A DNA stretch of 64,000 bases. It comes from Olavius sp. associated proteobacterium Delta 1 (GTDB lineage: Bacteria; Desulfobacterota; Desulfobacteria; Desulfobacterales; JAFDCJ01). A model generated the notes under the pieces. It worked only from the letters and a program-made list of their open reading frames with translations. It ran no database searches and was not told the DNA's origin. The stretch spans positions 1 through 64,000 of the forward strand of contig CACVKW010000366.1 of the NCBI GenBank assembly GCA_902749685.1, written 5' to 3'. Positions 1-8,936 of the stretch are shown piece after piece; the first letter of the stretch is position 1, and every line of letters begins with the position of its first letter. The position numbers and the translations under genes are program-made.

Positions 1-324
1 CATAACCTGATTTCGAAATCACCAATTTCGCGTTTATAACTGCCTGTTATTATTAAAGGCAGTATTTGATTTTCAATTTATTTTGGACAGCAATGTTAAA
101 TTATATGTGAAAAATTTAGCCCTATTGGATATGAATATTTTGAGAGTATCTAATTTTAAATTAAAACTCTAATATCCTCTATATTCAGCTCCTAATTTGG
201 CGGAATTCCAACTAAAGATTTCTTGCCATTATCATAACTTACTGAAAATGTTAGATTTAAAATGGATATCACAAAAAATCGGTTGATGTCAAATGTTCAA
301 ATATATAGCAGCTATATCAGATTC
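1..324. other. AT-rich non-coding left edge
   Basis: AT-rich stretch downstream of the minus-strand pentapeptide gene. I see no credible coding frame, tRNA, or clear terminator hairpin with a T-run in it. Confidence 0.5.
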
Positions 325-1668
325 TTATATTGCTTCAAATGGTCGTCCAAAATACGTAAGCACCCACAGCGCTAGTAGGTACACACTTAAAAGCGACTGG
401 AAACCTGACACAACACGAACCCATCCGCTTGCTCTGAGTATATACTCTCGCCGCTGGATTCGAGTTATCCAGTTGCCAACATTAAGCTCTCGCCAGCCAA
501 TGCTAAAAGCTGAGATCATACTGAAGTAAATACCGAATCCGAGAGCAGGTAAAAGGTTTAAGTTTAAGCGAACAGGTTCATTGCTTCCTAAATCTTTTCG
601 CAAGCGCTCTGATATCCACACTTGCCATATACCGTCCTTTTTCGGCGGCCATTTTAAAACAATAAAATAAGGAATTGAAAATAATGGAATAATCGCAAAA
701 AATAATATTAATAATGGCTGTCCAGGCCGCATTCCGTAGGAGCAAGTCAATTCAAAAAAGATAAGATAAAACATACTTTCGAATTTTTTCCATATATTAC
801 TATACGACATATTCCATAATTCGAGTCTTTGTGAATGTTTAATGGCGTATGTAATTTGGCGTTCCTGTGTTCGAAAACCCGCTTCTTTAAATTCTTTGCG
901 CAACTCCACCAGTGCATTAGAATATTGCCCATAAGTCAAATTAGACAGACCTATAGCAGACGCAATAGATGGAATATATGGAAGAGACTTAGGCCTGAGC
1001 GCAAAATTCACTCCGTCAACAAAGGAAGACCAAAGCTCAGCTCCGCTCAGGTTGGCTCCGCTCAGGTTGGCTTCGTTCAGGAAGGCTCCGCTCAGGTCGG
1101 CTTCGTTCAGATTGGCTTCGATCAGGCTGGCTTCGATCAGCATGGCGCTTCTCAGGTTGGCTTCGGGCATGTTGGCTCCGCTCAGGCTGGCTCCGCTCAG
1201 GTCGGCTCTTTGCAGGTTGGCTCCGCTCAGGTTGGCTTCGTTCAGGAAGGCTCCGCTAAGGTTGGCTCCGCTCAGGTTGGCTTCGTTCAGGTTGGCTTCG
1301 TTTAGGGAGGCTTTGCTCAGGTTGGCTCTGAACAGTTCGGCTTTGATCAGTTTGGCTCTGAACAGGAAGGCTTCGTTCAGGTCGGCTCTGTTCAGGATGG
1401 CTTTATTCAGGCTGGCTCCGCTCAGGTCGGCTTTGATCAGTTTGGCTCCGCTCAGGTTGGCTCGTTTGCCTTCTTTGCCATCGGATTTAAGCCATTTCAG
1501 ATGCTCATTCATAATCTCATCAAGCTCTACTTCAGTAATTGCCGTTCCATCAACAAGTTTGCCTGTCCACTCTTTTTGCTTTTGTTCGTTTTGACCGCTA
1601 ATAGGTAGAACGTAAAAAAGCAGTAAACAAGTCAATGAGATAACAATAATAAAGAAAATACGGTGCAT
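325..1668 (-). CDS. Pentapeptide-repeat membrane protein with channel-like C-terminus
   Basis: 447 aa. A signal peptide or signal anchor (residues 1-25, MHRIFFIIVISLTCLLLFYV) is followed by about 30 A(N/D)LSG-type pentapeptide repeats (roughly 68-215), which fold as a right-handed beta helix. The C-terminal half has a hydrophobic span around 310-335 and two more near the end, the last reading LLSVYLLALWVLTYFGRPF. This pentapeptide-plus-two-helix layout resembles proteins with an ion-channel-2-like module, although I see no clear TVGYG filter, so channel activity is only an inference. The start is supported by AAGAGG seven bases upstream. The gene stands alone. The repeat block makes long spurious open frames on the opposite strand. 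Substrate or partner is unknown. Confidence 0.8.
   Translation of the reverse strand: MHRIFFIIVISLTCLLLFYVLPISGQNEQKQKEWTGKLVDGTAITEVELDEIMNEHLKWLKSDGKEGKRANLSGAKLIKADLSGASLNKAILNRADLNEAFLFRAKLIKAELFRANLSKASLNEANLNEANLSGANLSGAFLNEANLSGANLQRADLSGASLSGANMPEANLRSAMLIEASLIEANLNEADLSGAFLNEANLSGANLSGAELWSSFVDGVNFALRPKSLPYIPSIASAIGLSNLTYGQYSNALVELRKEFKEAGFRTQERQITYAIKHSQRLELWNMSYSNIWKKFESMFYLIFFELTCSYGMRPGQPLLILFFAIIPLFSIPYFIVLKWPPKKDGIWQVWISERLRKDLGSNEPVRLNLNLLPALGFGIYFSMISAFSIGWRELNVGNWITRIQRREYILRASGWVRVVSGFQSLLSVYLLALWVLTYFGRPFEAI
1036..1474. repeat. 15-bp degenerate tandem repeats encoding the pentapeptide helix
   Basis: Tandem 15-base units close to GCTCCGCTCAGGTTG (plus strand) run almost without interruption inside the pentapeptide gene. 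Unit length equals exactly five codons, so the array can expand or contract without breaking the frame. No spacers are present, so it is not a CRISPR. Confidence 0.9.
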
Positions 1669-2140
1669 AAGACCTCTTTATAATATTAGATGATTAATGT
1701 AATTATGAACAAGGAGAACTTCAGATTTGTATAGCTTGCCAAAATCTGAAATTCGCAATTATTTCAGATAGAAAAGCGATATCATTACAGCTTCTATCCT
1801 CTTTATCCGTTTTGGAATTCATATTCAAGAAAATTTTTAACCTCATAAATTTCGCAATCATATGAACCGAGCGTTTTTTATAACCGTGTGTGGATTAAGC
1901 TTTCAAATCCACCAAAAAATTGTAACTTGGAATTCCAGGTTTACTGGACAAATCTATAACTTCGCCGGACAATAAATTGGGTAATCGCTAATCTAAAATC
2001 TGGGCTTGTTAGAGATTACGTGCCTGAACCGAACCTTTTAAGGCACGCGAATAATGTGGGATTAGCGGACGGAAGTGAACATTTCAAAAGGTCAGATATC
2101 GGGATTATGCAATCTCATCTGAAAACCAACCTGCGCCCAC
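1669..2140. other. Intergenic region, nothing recognised
   Basis: About 470 AT-rich bases between the pentapeptide gene start and the acyl-CoA dehydrogenase stop. It should hold the pentapeptide gene promoter, but I cannot pick a convincing -35/-10 pair. No remnant of a known protein was recognised. Confidence 0.4.
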
Positions 2141-3409
2141 TTAAATGCCTTCTCCAAAAACAAAATGCATGTCATCATCCGTAAAACAGAGTTCTGAGCT
2201 GTCTGGATTCATAGCGTCTTTTTCTATAATTCGACGATCATAGGCGGTATCAAGCACCTGGTCGTAGTATTCGTGTTGAATCAAAAGATTCATGATTTCG
2301 CTCGTACCTGTCCATATCATACCGAGTCGAGTGTCCCTTAGCGCTCTTTCAAGGGGATATACATCGGTATATCCAATCCCTCCCAAGACCTGCATGGCGT
2401 TGTTGACAACATCCCATGCGATTTCGGTGGCGAACCGCTTGGCTTCGCTGACAATGCGCCGGACGTATGGGTAATCTGCATCCACAGCTCTGGCCGCCAT
2501 ATAGCAGAGACTCCGTGCCGCATCAAGCTGTGTAATGGAATCGGCGATCTTGAAACTGACAGCCTGATATTTTCGGATTTCATTGCCAAAAGCCCTTCTT
2601 TTGTTGGAATATCGAACAGCCAAGTCCAAGGCGCCCCATACTCCCAGACATCCGGCTGCAGAAGTTAATCGTTCGGGAATCATCATCTGGTTAAAACAGA
2701 GTGCTCCCCCATGGAGTTCACCCACCAGATTTTCTTTTGGCACTTGCACATCTCTGAAGACCAGTCTGCCAGTACCTCCACCCCGGCATCCCAACAGGCC
2801 GTAAAGGTATTCAGTCTCAACGCCGGGTCCTTTTTCAACGATCAGAAGGCTGAGGCGGCTATATTTATGGGCGTTGGGGTCAAAATCTGTTTTGCAATAG
2901 ACCAGAAAAAAATCAGCGCCCTCAGCACCGACAACAAATCGTTTCATGCCGTTTAAAATGAAATGATCCCCTTTAAGCTCTGCCCGGGTCATGGCACCAA
3001 AGAAATCGGAGCCGCCTCTAGGTTCTGTCAGGGCTTCGGCTGCCACGAGCTTTCCTTCAATATAAGGCCTTAGGTATTTTTCTTTCTGCTCTTCGGTCCC
3101 AAATACGTTCAATGCTTCTCCCACAATGGACGGCATGACAAATGCGCATCCCAAGGCCATGCCCAGGCAACCGATCTCTTCACCAGCCGCAACTTCGGCC
3201 ACCCAACTCATTTCACGGCCCCCATACTTTTTTGGAAATCGAATGCCTCTCAAGCCTTTTTCCGCTAATTTTTGCACAAAATCCCTTGGATAGGCAATTT
3301 CGTTGTTGTCCATTTTTCGCAAAAATTCACTTGTAATTTCTTCGCGAACAAACTGACGCACTTCTATTTTTAGTTCCTGTTCTTTTGGGGAAAGCATAAA
3401 ATCATACAT
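2141..3409 (-). CDS. Acyl-CoA dehydrogenase
   Basis: 422 aa flavoprotein of the acyl-CoA dehydrogenase family, expected to oxidise an acyl-CoA to the enoyl-CoA and pass electrons to electron-transfer flavoprotein. The N-terminal helical domain, the middle beta domain with the FAD-contact motif ALTEPRGGSDFFG (about 125-137) and the C-terminal helical domain with QVLGGIGYTDVYPLER are all present. At the place of the MCAD catalytic glutamate (YEGT) it reads WTGTSEIM, so the base must lie elsewhere, as in several related subfamilies. I chose ATG 3409 because AAGGAGG sits five bases upstream; a longer frame adds an unlikely cysteine-rich leader. It follows the liv importer and the AKR-Rid gene, so it may act on the imported compound. 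Confidence 0.9.
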   Translation of the reverse strand: MYDFMLSPKEQELKIEVRQFVREEITSEFLRKMDNNEIAYPRDFVQKLAEKGLRGIRFPKKYGGREMSWVAEVAAGEEIGCLGMALGCAFVMPSIVGEALNVFGTEEQKEKYLRPYIEGKLVAAEALTEPRGGSDFFGAMTRAELKGDHFILNGMKRFVVGAEGADFFLVYCKTDFDPNAHKYSRLSLLIVEKGPGVETEYLYGLLGCRGGGTGRLVFRDVQVPKENLVGELHGGALCFNQMMIPERLTSAAGCLGVWGALDLAVRYSNKRRAFGNEIRKYQAVSFKIADSITQLDAARSLCYMAARAVDADYPYVRRIVSEAKRFATEIAWDVVNNAMQVLGGIGYTDVYPLERALRDTRLGMIWTGTSEIMNLLIQHEYYDQVLDTAYDRRIIEKDAMNPDSSELCFTDDDMHFVFGEGI

Positions 3410-3512
3410 AATGCCTCCTTGTGTTAGAAAATAGCTGCAGGAAAAACAGCCCGTTAAGGTTTGGCACCTTGTCTTTTCGCGGGCGCAACAACTGCCAAAC
3501 ACCATGACATCG

Positions 3513-4970
3513 CTATCCGAGGAGCGCCTCTGCCTCTATCTCCACCAGGTACCCGGATCCGATGATGTCGGCGCAGATCAGCGTGTTGGCCGGCAGGATG
3601 CCCCGGAAGCGCAGACCGTGGGCGTCTGCAACCGGTTTCAAATGATCCTTGTTCTTGAGGTAGATGCGTGTGCGCACGACATCTTTGAGGCTGGCCCCGA
3701 GGCTCTGCAACGCGCCTTCAATCTTGTCGATGACAAAATGCGTCTGAGCGGCAGGGTCGTCGCCGCCGATGATACGGTCGCCATGCGTTGCGGTAGTACC
3801 CGAAATAAGAATGCGGTCGCCTCGCCGCACGGCACGGCTGTAACTGGCCAATTCTTCCCAGATCGTACCGCTCAAAACCCGGGTGCGGCCGTCGTCCCCG
3901 GTGCGGGTCTCATAAGGCGGCGGCAACGATTCGAGATGATCGCTGAGATCCCCGGCGGCTGTCAGGTAGGGGGGACGCCGGTACTCGTCACCGCAATCGC
4001 CCGGGATCTTGTGCAGTCGCGCTACCGCCTCGTCAATTGCGGCATGATCGGCTTCGGCAAGCGCAAATCGGAATATCTGCAAATTATCCTCGCAGTGCTC
4101 GCTGATGCCAAGGCGTGCGCCGACGATGATACCCCCTACGGCAGGTTGATCGAGGATGTACCGGCAGGCGACGTTGGCCATCGACACGTTGTACCGCCTG
4201 GCTACCCGGTGCACAACCTCCAGCAGGTCCTGCAGCGCAGCCCAACCTCCGGCCGCACGGATGAAGCGGCCGTACTTCATCTGGGACCAGGTTTCGAGCG
4301 CGTCCCAGTCCGGCTCCGGTTGAGCGAGCCAGCGTTCAGTCAGAAATCCTCCCGCCAGGGTGCCGAATGCCAGCACCGTGACACCATGCTGCGCACACAG
4401 CTCAAGCATGCCGTTGGTCCGCGCACGTTGATCGAGCATTGAAAAGCATATCTGGTTGGAGACGACTTCGAAACCACTGTGAAGGATCATCCCCAAGTGG
4501 GCGGTGTCGGTGTTGGTCATTCCCAGATGCCGTATCAGGCCTTCAGCCTTCAGTTCCTGGAGGCAGGCCAGCGTATCCAGATAGCTCGGATCGGCATAGT
4601 TCCAGGAGTGGAACTGCAGCAGGTCGATGCGGTCACTTTGCAGGCGGTCCAACGCCGTTTGAACGGCGGTTCGCACATCATCGCGGCTGTCGGGTCCCGG
4701 CTTCGGCACCCACTTGGTGAACAGCTGCACGGATTCCGGCCCGTGTTCCTGGGCGAAAATACCGGCGATTACCTCGGCCGATCCGTAATGATCGGCCATG
4801 TCAAAGGTGGTGAAACCGGCCTCGACATAGGGTTGCATCGCCCTTGCGGTTGCTGACAGATCCAGTTCGCGGCCCTCACGTTCCATGTCGGCAATTTGCC
4901 AGAGGCCGGTCAGGACCCGCGAGATACTCAGATCCGGAGCCAAATCCCATCGTTCTACAATGTCCTTCAT
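3513..4970 (-). CDS. Aldo/keto reductase fused to a Rid/YjgF-family domain
   Basis: 485 aa two-domain protein. Residues 1-330 form an aldo/keto reductase with the catalytic set Asp57, Tyr62, Lys86 and His121 (FDMADHYGSAE, FTKW, QFHSW). Residues about 360-485 form a Rid/YjgF/UK114 domain. The Rid arginine needed for imine deamination (PARS in E. coli RidA) is replaced: the matching segment reads LPANTLICAD, so classical deaminase activity is doubtful. The start is supported by GGGAG six bases upstream. The gene is visibly richer in GC than the acyl-CoA dehydrogenase and liv genes around it, which may mean recent acquisition. It lies between livK and the acyl-CoA dehydrogenase on the same strand. 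Substrate unknown. Confidence 0.85.
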   Translation of the reverse strand: MKDIVERWDLAPDLSISRVLTGLWQIADMEREGRELDLSATARAMQPYVEAGFTTFDMADHYGSAEVIAGIFAQEHGPESVQLFTKWVPKPGPDSRDDVRTAVQTALDRLQSDRIDLLQFHSWNYADPSYLDTLACLQELKAEGLIRHLGMTNTDTAHLGMILHSGFEVVSNQICFSMLDQRARTNGMLELCAQHGVTVLAFGTLAGGFLTERWLAQPEPDWDALETWSQMKYGRFIRAAGGWAALQDLLEVVHRVARRYNVSMANVACRYILDQPAVGGIIVGARLGISEHCEDNLQIFRFALAEADHAAIDEAVARLHKIPGDCGDEYRRPPYLTAAGDLSDHLESLPPPYETRTGDDGRTRVLSGTIWEELASYSRAVRRGDRILISGTTATHGDRIIGGDDPAAQTHFVIDKIEGALQSLGASLKDVVRTRIYLKNKDHLKPVADAHGLRFRGILPANTLICADIIGSGYLVEIEAEALLG

Positions 4971-5054
4971 GATTTTCTCCCTAAATCCTCTGCGCGCTCA
5001 GCGTCTTTGCGGTGAGTATGATTATTAAAAGGCCTCCCATTTAGGGGTTAACCA

Positions 5055-5080
5055 TGCCCCCACACTTTTAGTGGGGGGCA
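5055..5080 (-). terminator. GC-rich hairpin after livK
   Basis: The arms TGCCCCC and GGGGGCA enclose a short AT loop about 12 bases after the livK stop. There is no T-run behind it, so it may be a weak terminator or an mRNA stabiliser rather than a classic intrinsic terminator. Confidence 0.4.
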
Positions 5081-5091
5081 ATGGACAATTT

Positions 5092-6249
5092 TTATTTGTA
5101 AAACACGGCCACGCCGTCTTTAACGACGTACATGAGCATATCCCGCATCGTGTCACCATTCCCATCGAATTGATTATCCCCCAAAGCCCCCATCACAGAT
5201 GGATGATAGGGTCCGATCGTGGACATTCCGATAGCGATTTCCTGGCGATTATTGCCGCCAATCTCAATTGCCTTGGCCGCAATTTCCACACAATCATTGG
5301 CTATCGCTTCAACCAATCCCGGGTCGTAACCGAGCTTTTTTTTGAACTCGGCGGCCCACTGTAAAATGTATGGTCGCTTATCTTCCAGTGAGAAATAGCC
5401 GGAATAAATGGTTCCTTCAGCAGCCTTGCCGGCAACCTTAATATATTCCGGGTGACCAATGCCGTCGGTGCCAAGTATTTGGGCATTCAAGGCCAGTTTT
5501 CTGGCCTGGCGTGCAATCATCGCACCTTCCTTGTAATGGCCGGCGATAAACAGCGCGTCGGGATTCAATCCTTTGATTTTAGTAAGCTGGACCGAAAAAT
5601 CGGTATCGTTTGGCAAATAGGCTTCCGAGGCAACCACATTATTTTCAGCAACCCCGATTTCCTTTAAGCCGGTTTGAAAGACCTCTGCCAGACCTCTGCC
5701 GTAATCATCATTGACGTAGACAACGGCATAGGTTTTCCATTTTCCCTGGTCATTGGCCCACTTGGCGATGTACCGGCCCTGAAAAGCGTCAGTCGGTACC
5801 AGGCGAAATGAGTAAGGACCGGCTTGGGTATAGGCCGGGGCAGTGGCACCGATGGCAAATTGAGTCAAACCGTGTTTGTTCATGATTGGCGCTTGTGCCA
5901 GGGCAACGGTGCTGGTAAGGGGCCCGATCATAATTAAAATTTTTTCATTATCGATAAACCGCTGAGCGATAGACGCACCTTCTCGGGGGTCGTTTTTATC
6001 ATCCGCCACTTCAACCAGCTCCAACATTCTTGCTTTTCTTTTTCCTTGCGGTACAATCCCGCCACGGGCATTGATCCTTTCGATGGCGAATTTTGTCCCG
6101 ACCTCGGATTTTTTACCCCAGGATGCGGCCCCACCGCTCATAGGTGCGCAAAGACCCAGGCCAAGGGTATCAACGGCAGTGGCTGATACTGTGATTCCTG
6201 CGATAAAACCGATAACCAACGCGACAATTAAAAAAAGTTTCGTCTTCAT
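5092..6249 (-). CDS. livK: Branched-chain amino acid-type ABC substrate-binding protein
   Basis: 385 aa periplasmic binding protein of the type I fold (Leu/Ile/Val-binding family). A Sec signal peptide (about 1-25, cleaved near ATAVD) is followed by the opening strand LGLGLCAPMSGGAASWG and the typical YVNDDYGRGLAEVF hinge region. AAGGAGG precedes the ATG. It closes the liv gene set after livF, with a 153-base gap. The family binds aliphatic amino acids but also amides, urea and aromatic acids. The neighbouring reductase, dehydrogenase and Rid domain hint at a carboxylic or amino compound that is then oxidised; the true ligand cannot be read from sequence. Confidence 0.88.
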   Translation of the reverse strand: MKTKLFLIVALVIGFIAGITVSATAVDTLGLGLCAPMSGGAASWGKKSEVGTKFAIERINARGGIVPQGKRKARMLELVEVADDKNDPREGASIAQRFIDNEKILIMIGPLTSTVALAQAPIMNKHGLTQFAIGATAPAYTQAGPYSFRLVPTDAFQGRYIAKWANDQGKWKTYAVVYVNDDYGRGLAEVFQTGLKEIGVAENNVVASEAYLPNDTDFSVQLTKIKGLNPDALFIAGHYKEGAMIARQARKLALNAQILGTDGIGHPEYIKVAGKAAEGTIYSGYFSLEDKRPYILQWAAEFKKKLGYDPGLVEAIANDCVEIAAKAIEIGGNNRQEIAIGMSTIGPYHPSVMGALGDNQFDGNGDTMRDMLMYVVKDGVAVFYK

Positions 6250-6402
6250 GATCCCTCCTTTTCGGGGTTCAAAAGTGAATGATTAATGCTCCTAGCCCTC
6301 ACCAGATCCGGGCAAGCCGGAATTTAAGATTTAAGAATGAAGATAGAGACAATAGCCCAATAAACACATACGCCACAATATGCACAATGGGCCGTAGGCG
6401 GA

Positions 6403-7113
6403 CTATTCGCCAAGGTATGCTTTGATCACGTTTTCGTTTTGCAGCAAGTTTTTCGCCGAATCCTGCAGCACGATTTGCCCCCTGTTTAAAATATAACCCC
6501 TGTCAGCTATGGAAAGCGCTTTTTTCAAGTTTTGTTCCACCACGAAGATCGGTATGCCGACCTGGCTTACTTGTTGAATAATTCCAAAGACCTCGTCCAC
6601 CAGTTTCGGGGACAGCCCCATGGACGGTTCATCCATGATGATCATTTTTGGTTTTGCCATCAAGGCGCGGCCGATAGCCAACATTTGTTGTTCGCCGCCG
6701 CTCAGGGTACTGGCGTCCTGGTTTAATCGCTCGCCTAAACGGGGAAAAAGGTGAAACCTTTTCTCCATCTCCGCCTCAAAATCGTAATTTTGATTACCCC
6801 TGTGGATAAAAGCGCCCATTTCGAGGTTTTCCTTCACGGTGAGCCGGGCAAAGACTCTTCGCGCTTCGGGTACCGGCGAGATGCCCTTGCGGACGATTAT
6901 GTGCGTACTGAGTCCGTCAATCCTTTCGCCGTTGAATTCCACCTGCCCCAGGGTTGGTTTGACGATCCCCAGAATGGTTTTCATGGCTGTCGATTTGCCG
7001 GAGGCATTTCCGCCCAACAGGCACACGATTTCCTCAGAGCCGATTTGAATCGAAATGTTATGTAATGCCCGGATGGGACCATAATGGGTTGTGACTTCTG
7101 TAATTTTCAGCAT
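6403..7113 (-). CDS. livF: High-affinity branched-chain-type ABC transporter ATPase LivF
   Basis: 236 aa cytoplasmic ATPase. Walker A is GGNASGKST (an Ala/Ser variant of GxxGxGKS), the signature is LSGGEQQMLAIGRAL, and Walker B is MIIMDEPSMGLSP, followed by the switch histidine region VVEQNLKKAL; Gln in place of His there is common in LivF. It overlaps the end of livG by 7 bases, implying translational coupling. It pairs with LivG to power the LivH/LivM channel. Confidence 0.92.
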   Translation of the reverse strand: MLKITEVTTHYGPIRALHNISIQIGSEEIVCLLGGNASGKSTAMKTILGIVKPTLGQVEFNGERIDGLSTHIIVRKGISPVPEARRVFARLTVKENLEMGAFIHRGNQNYDFEAEMEKRFHLFPRLGERLNQDASTLSGGEQQMLAIGRALMAKPKMIIMDEPSMGLSPKLVDEVFGIIQQVSQVGIPIFVVEQNLKKALSIADRGYILNRGQIVLQDSAKNLLQNENVIKAYLGE

Positions 7114-7874
7114 CCTAAATAAGCCTCGATAACCTTTGGATGATGGCGGACTTCAGCATAAGTCCCTTCCACGATCTTTTGACCATAGTCCATAGCAACC
7201 ACGCGGCTACAAAGGTTTTTGATAAAATTCATATCATGTTCAATCACGAGAACTGCCACGCCTTTTGTATTAATCGCTTGAATGGTTTGCGCCAGTTGAA
7301 GAGACTCGGCCGGATTCATACCGGCTGTGGGCTCATCAATCAGAAGCAGTTTGCCGTCAGATGACAGTGCCCGGGCGATTTCCAGACGACGTCGATTGGC
7401 ATAGGAAAGGGTCCAGGCCGGATTCATTTCAACGCTGCGCAATCGTGTGCCGAAGAGCGCCATAACCTCGCGGGCGTGAGCCTTCAGTTGTTCGCGTTCT
7501 TTGCGAGCCCCCGGTAAACTGAATAAGGCAGAAAAAAGACCTGCCCGAGTTCGGCAGTGACCGCCTATCATCAAATTTTCGAGAACGGAGAGGTTATTAA
7601 ACGGACGCTGGTTTTGAAATGTTCGCGCGATACCCAGTCCGATGATCTGGTGGGTTTTTAATCCCAGCAGGTTCTGCGAGTGATCATCGAAAAATACCTC
7701 GCCGCTATCCGCCTTATACATACCGGATAAGACATTGAAAAAAGTGGTTTTGCCGGAACCATTGGGACCGATGATTCCGACAATTTCACCTTCTTCAACA
7801 TCAAGGCTGAAATCGTTCAACGCGATCAGCCCGTCAAAGCGTTTGGTAAGGAATTGTACGGATAGTAAAGCCAT
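7107..7874 (-). CDS. livG: High-affinity branched-chain-type ABC transporter ATPase LivG
   Basis: 255 aa ATPase with Walker A GPNGSGKTT, a LivG-type signature (SYANRRRLEIARAL) lacking the usual SGG, Walker B LLLIDEPTAGMNP and the switch VLVIEHDMNFI. The C-terminus YAEVRHHPKVIEAYLGC is characteristic of LivG. It lies three bases after the livM stop and overlaps livF by 7 bases, so the four transport genes form a tight operon. No strong ribosome site is visible; coupling to livM translation is likely. Confidence 0.92.
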   Translation of the reverse strand: MALLSVQFLTKRFDGLIALNDFSLDVEEGEIVGIIGPNGSGKTTFFNVLSGMYKADSGEVFFDDHSQNLLGLKTHQIIGLGIARTFQNQRPFNNLSVLENLMIGGHCRTRAGLFSALFSLPGARKEREQLKAHAREVMALFGTRLRSVEMNPAWTLSYANRRRLEIARALSSDGKLLLIDEPTAGMNPAESLQLAQTIQAINTKGVAVLVIEHDMNFIKNLCSRVVAMDYGQKIVEGTYAEVRHHPKVIEAYLGC

Positions 7875-7877
7875 GTT

Positions 7878-8936
7878 CTACATCTTGTAAGTCTGTTGGT
7901 ATAATTTTTTGCCGAACAGTCCTTCAGGCCTGACAATCATCATGACCACCATAAATGCGCCCATGATCACCATGCGGTATTCGCTTGCCGCTCTGAATAT
8001 TTCAGGTCCACCGATCATGATAATCGCACCGATAATGGTGCCCGGGATGCTCCCCAGGCCTCCTAAAATCGGTATGGTAATGATGATGACCGATTCCAGG
8101 ATCGTAAAGCTGTTGGGACTCACAAAGCTTTGGAAAACAGCAAAAAAACTGCCGGCCAGCGCTCCCAACGCGGCGGAAAATCCCAAGGCCAAAGTTTTGT
8201 AATAAACCAGATTGATGCCCATCACCGCCGCCACGTCTTCGTCTTCGCGGATGGCCATCCATGCCAGGCCGACTCGTGAATCGATTATTCGCACACAGGC
8301 ATAGATGGTGATAAAAACAAATAACAGGATCAAATAATAATAGGCCGGATAACTTTCAATGACGAATTGCCAATCGGAAAATCCGATGCGCGGCGCTGGA
8401 ATACCCGGTATCCCCCGGGGGCCTCTGGTCATTCCCATCCAGTTATTGGCGACAATATAGACAATCTGGCCGAATCCAAGGGTGACGATCGCTAAATAAT
8501 CATCGCGCACCCGCAACGTCGGAAAGCCGAGCAAGATGCCAAAGATGATTCCGAAAAACATTCCCACCGGAATGGTCAGCCAGAAAGACATCCCGTATTT
8601 TACCATCAGAATCGCCGTTGTGTAGGCACCAACGGCATAGAAGGCGGCATGACCGATGTTGAGCAGTCCCGTAAAACCCATGACCACATTGAGTCCCAGG
8701 GCGAGAACGATATACAGACCGATATATATTATAACCCGCATGGCGTAGTTGCTGGGAACAACCAAGGGGATCATCAAACAGGCTAAGACGATCAGAAGCT
8801 TCACGTACCATCGGGACAGCGCAAAAAGCCCCGCCATACGGACCAAAGGATTCTGCTTTTGTTCCGGTATTCCGGCCTGGGAACCACCGCCCAGGTCATC
8901 GAGTTTTATCTCGTCTTTTGGATTTTCCAATTTCAC
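7878..8936 (-). CDS. livM: Branched-chain-type ABC transporter permease LivM
   Basis: 352 aa inner-membrane permease with about nine predicted helices and the LivM hallmark GYTGLLNIGH-like segment (here VMGFTGLLNIGHAAFYAVGA). It starts with GTG at 8936, supported by AGGA seven bases upstream, and overlaps the last 41 bases of livH. An unusually long hydrophilic N-terminal extension of about 45 residues precedes the first helix. It forms the channel with LivH. Confidence 0.9.
   Translation of the reverse strand: MKLENPKDEIKLDDLGGGSQAGIPEQKQNPLVRMAGLFALSRWYVKLLIVLACLMIPLVVPSNYAMRVIIYIGLYIVLALGLNVVMGFTGLLNIGHAAFYAVGAYTTAILMVKYGMSFWLTIPVGMFFGIIFGILLGFPTLRVRDDYLAIVTLGFGQIVYIVANNWMGMTRGPRGIPGIPAPRIGFSDWQFVIESYPAYYYLILLFVFITIYACVRIIDSRVGLAWMAIREDEDVAAVMGINLVYYKTLALGFSAALGALAGSFFAVFQSFVSPNSFTILESVIIITIPILGGLGSIPGTIIGAIIMIGGPEIFRAASEYRMVIMGAFMVVMMIVRPEGLFGKKLYQQTYKM

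Noticed and set aside
1036..1474. Regular short repeats suggesting a CRISPR array
   Set aside because: Units are adjacent without unique spacers and match five-codon pentapeptides in frame.
835..1594. Long plus-strand open frames rich in GSAQVG- or APLRLA-type repeats
   Set aside because: They are antisense shadows of the 15-base repeats in the pentapeptide gene; they lack a ribosome site and any known fold.
3504..4442. 312-codon plus-strand open frame
   Set aside because: It lies antisense to the GC-rich AKR-Rid fusion, whose domains are complete; long antisense frames are expected in GC-rich genes.
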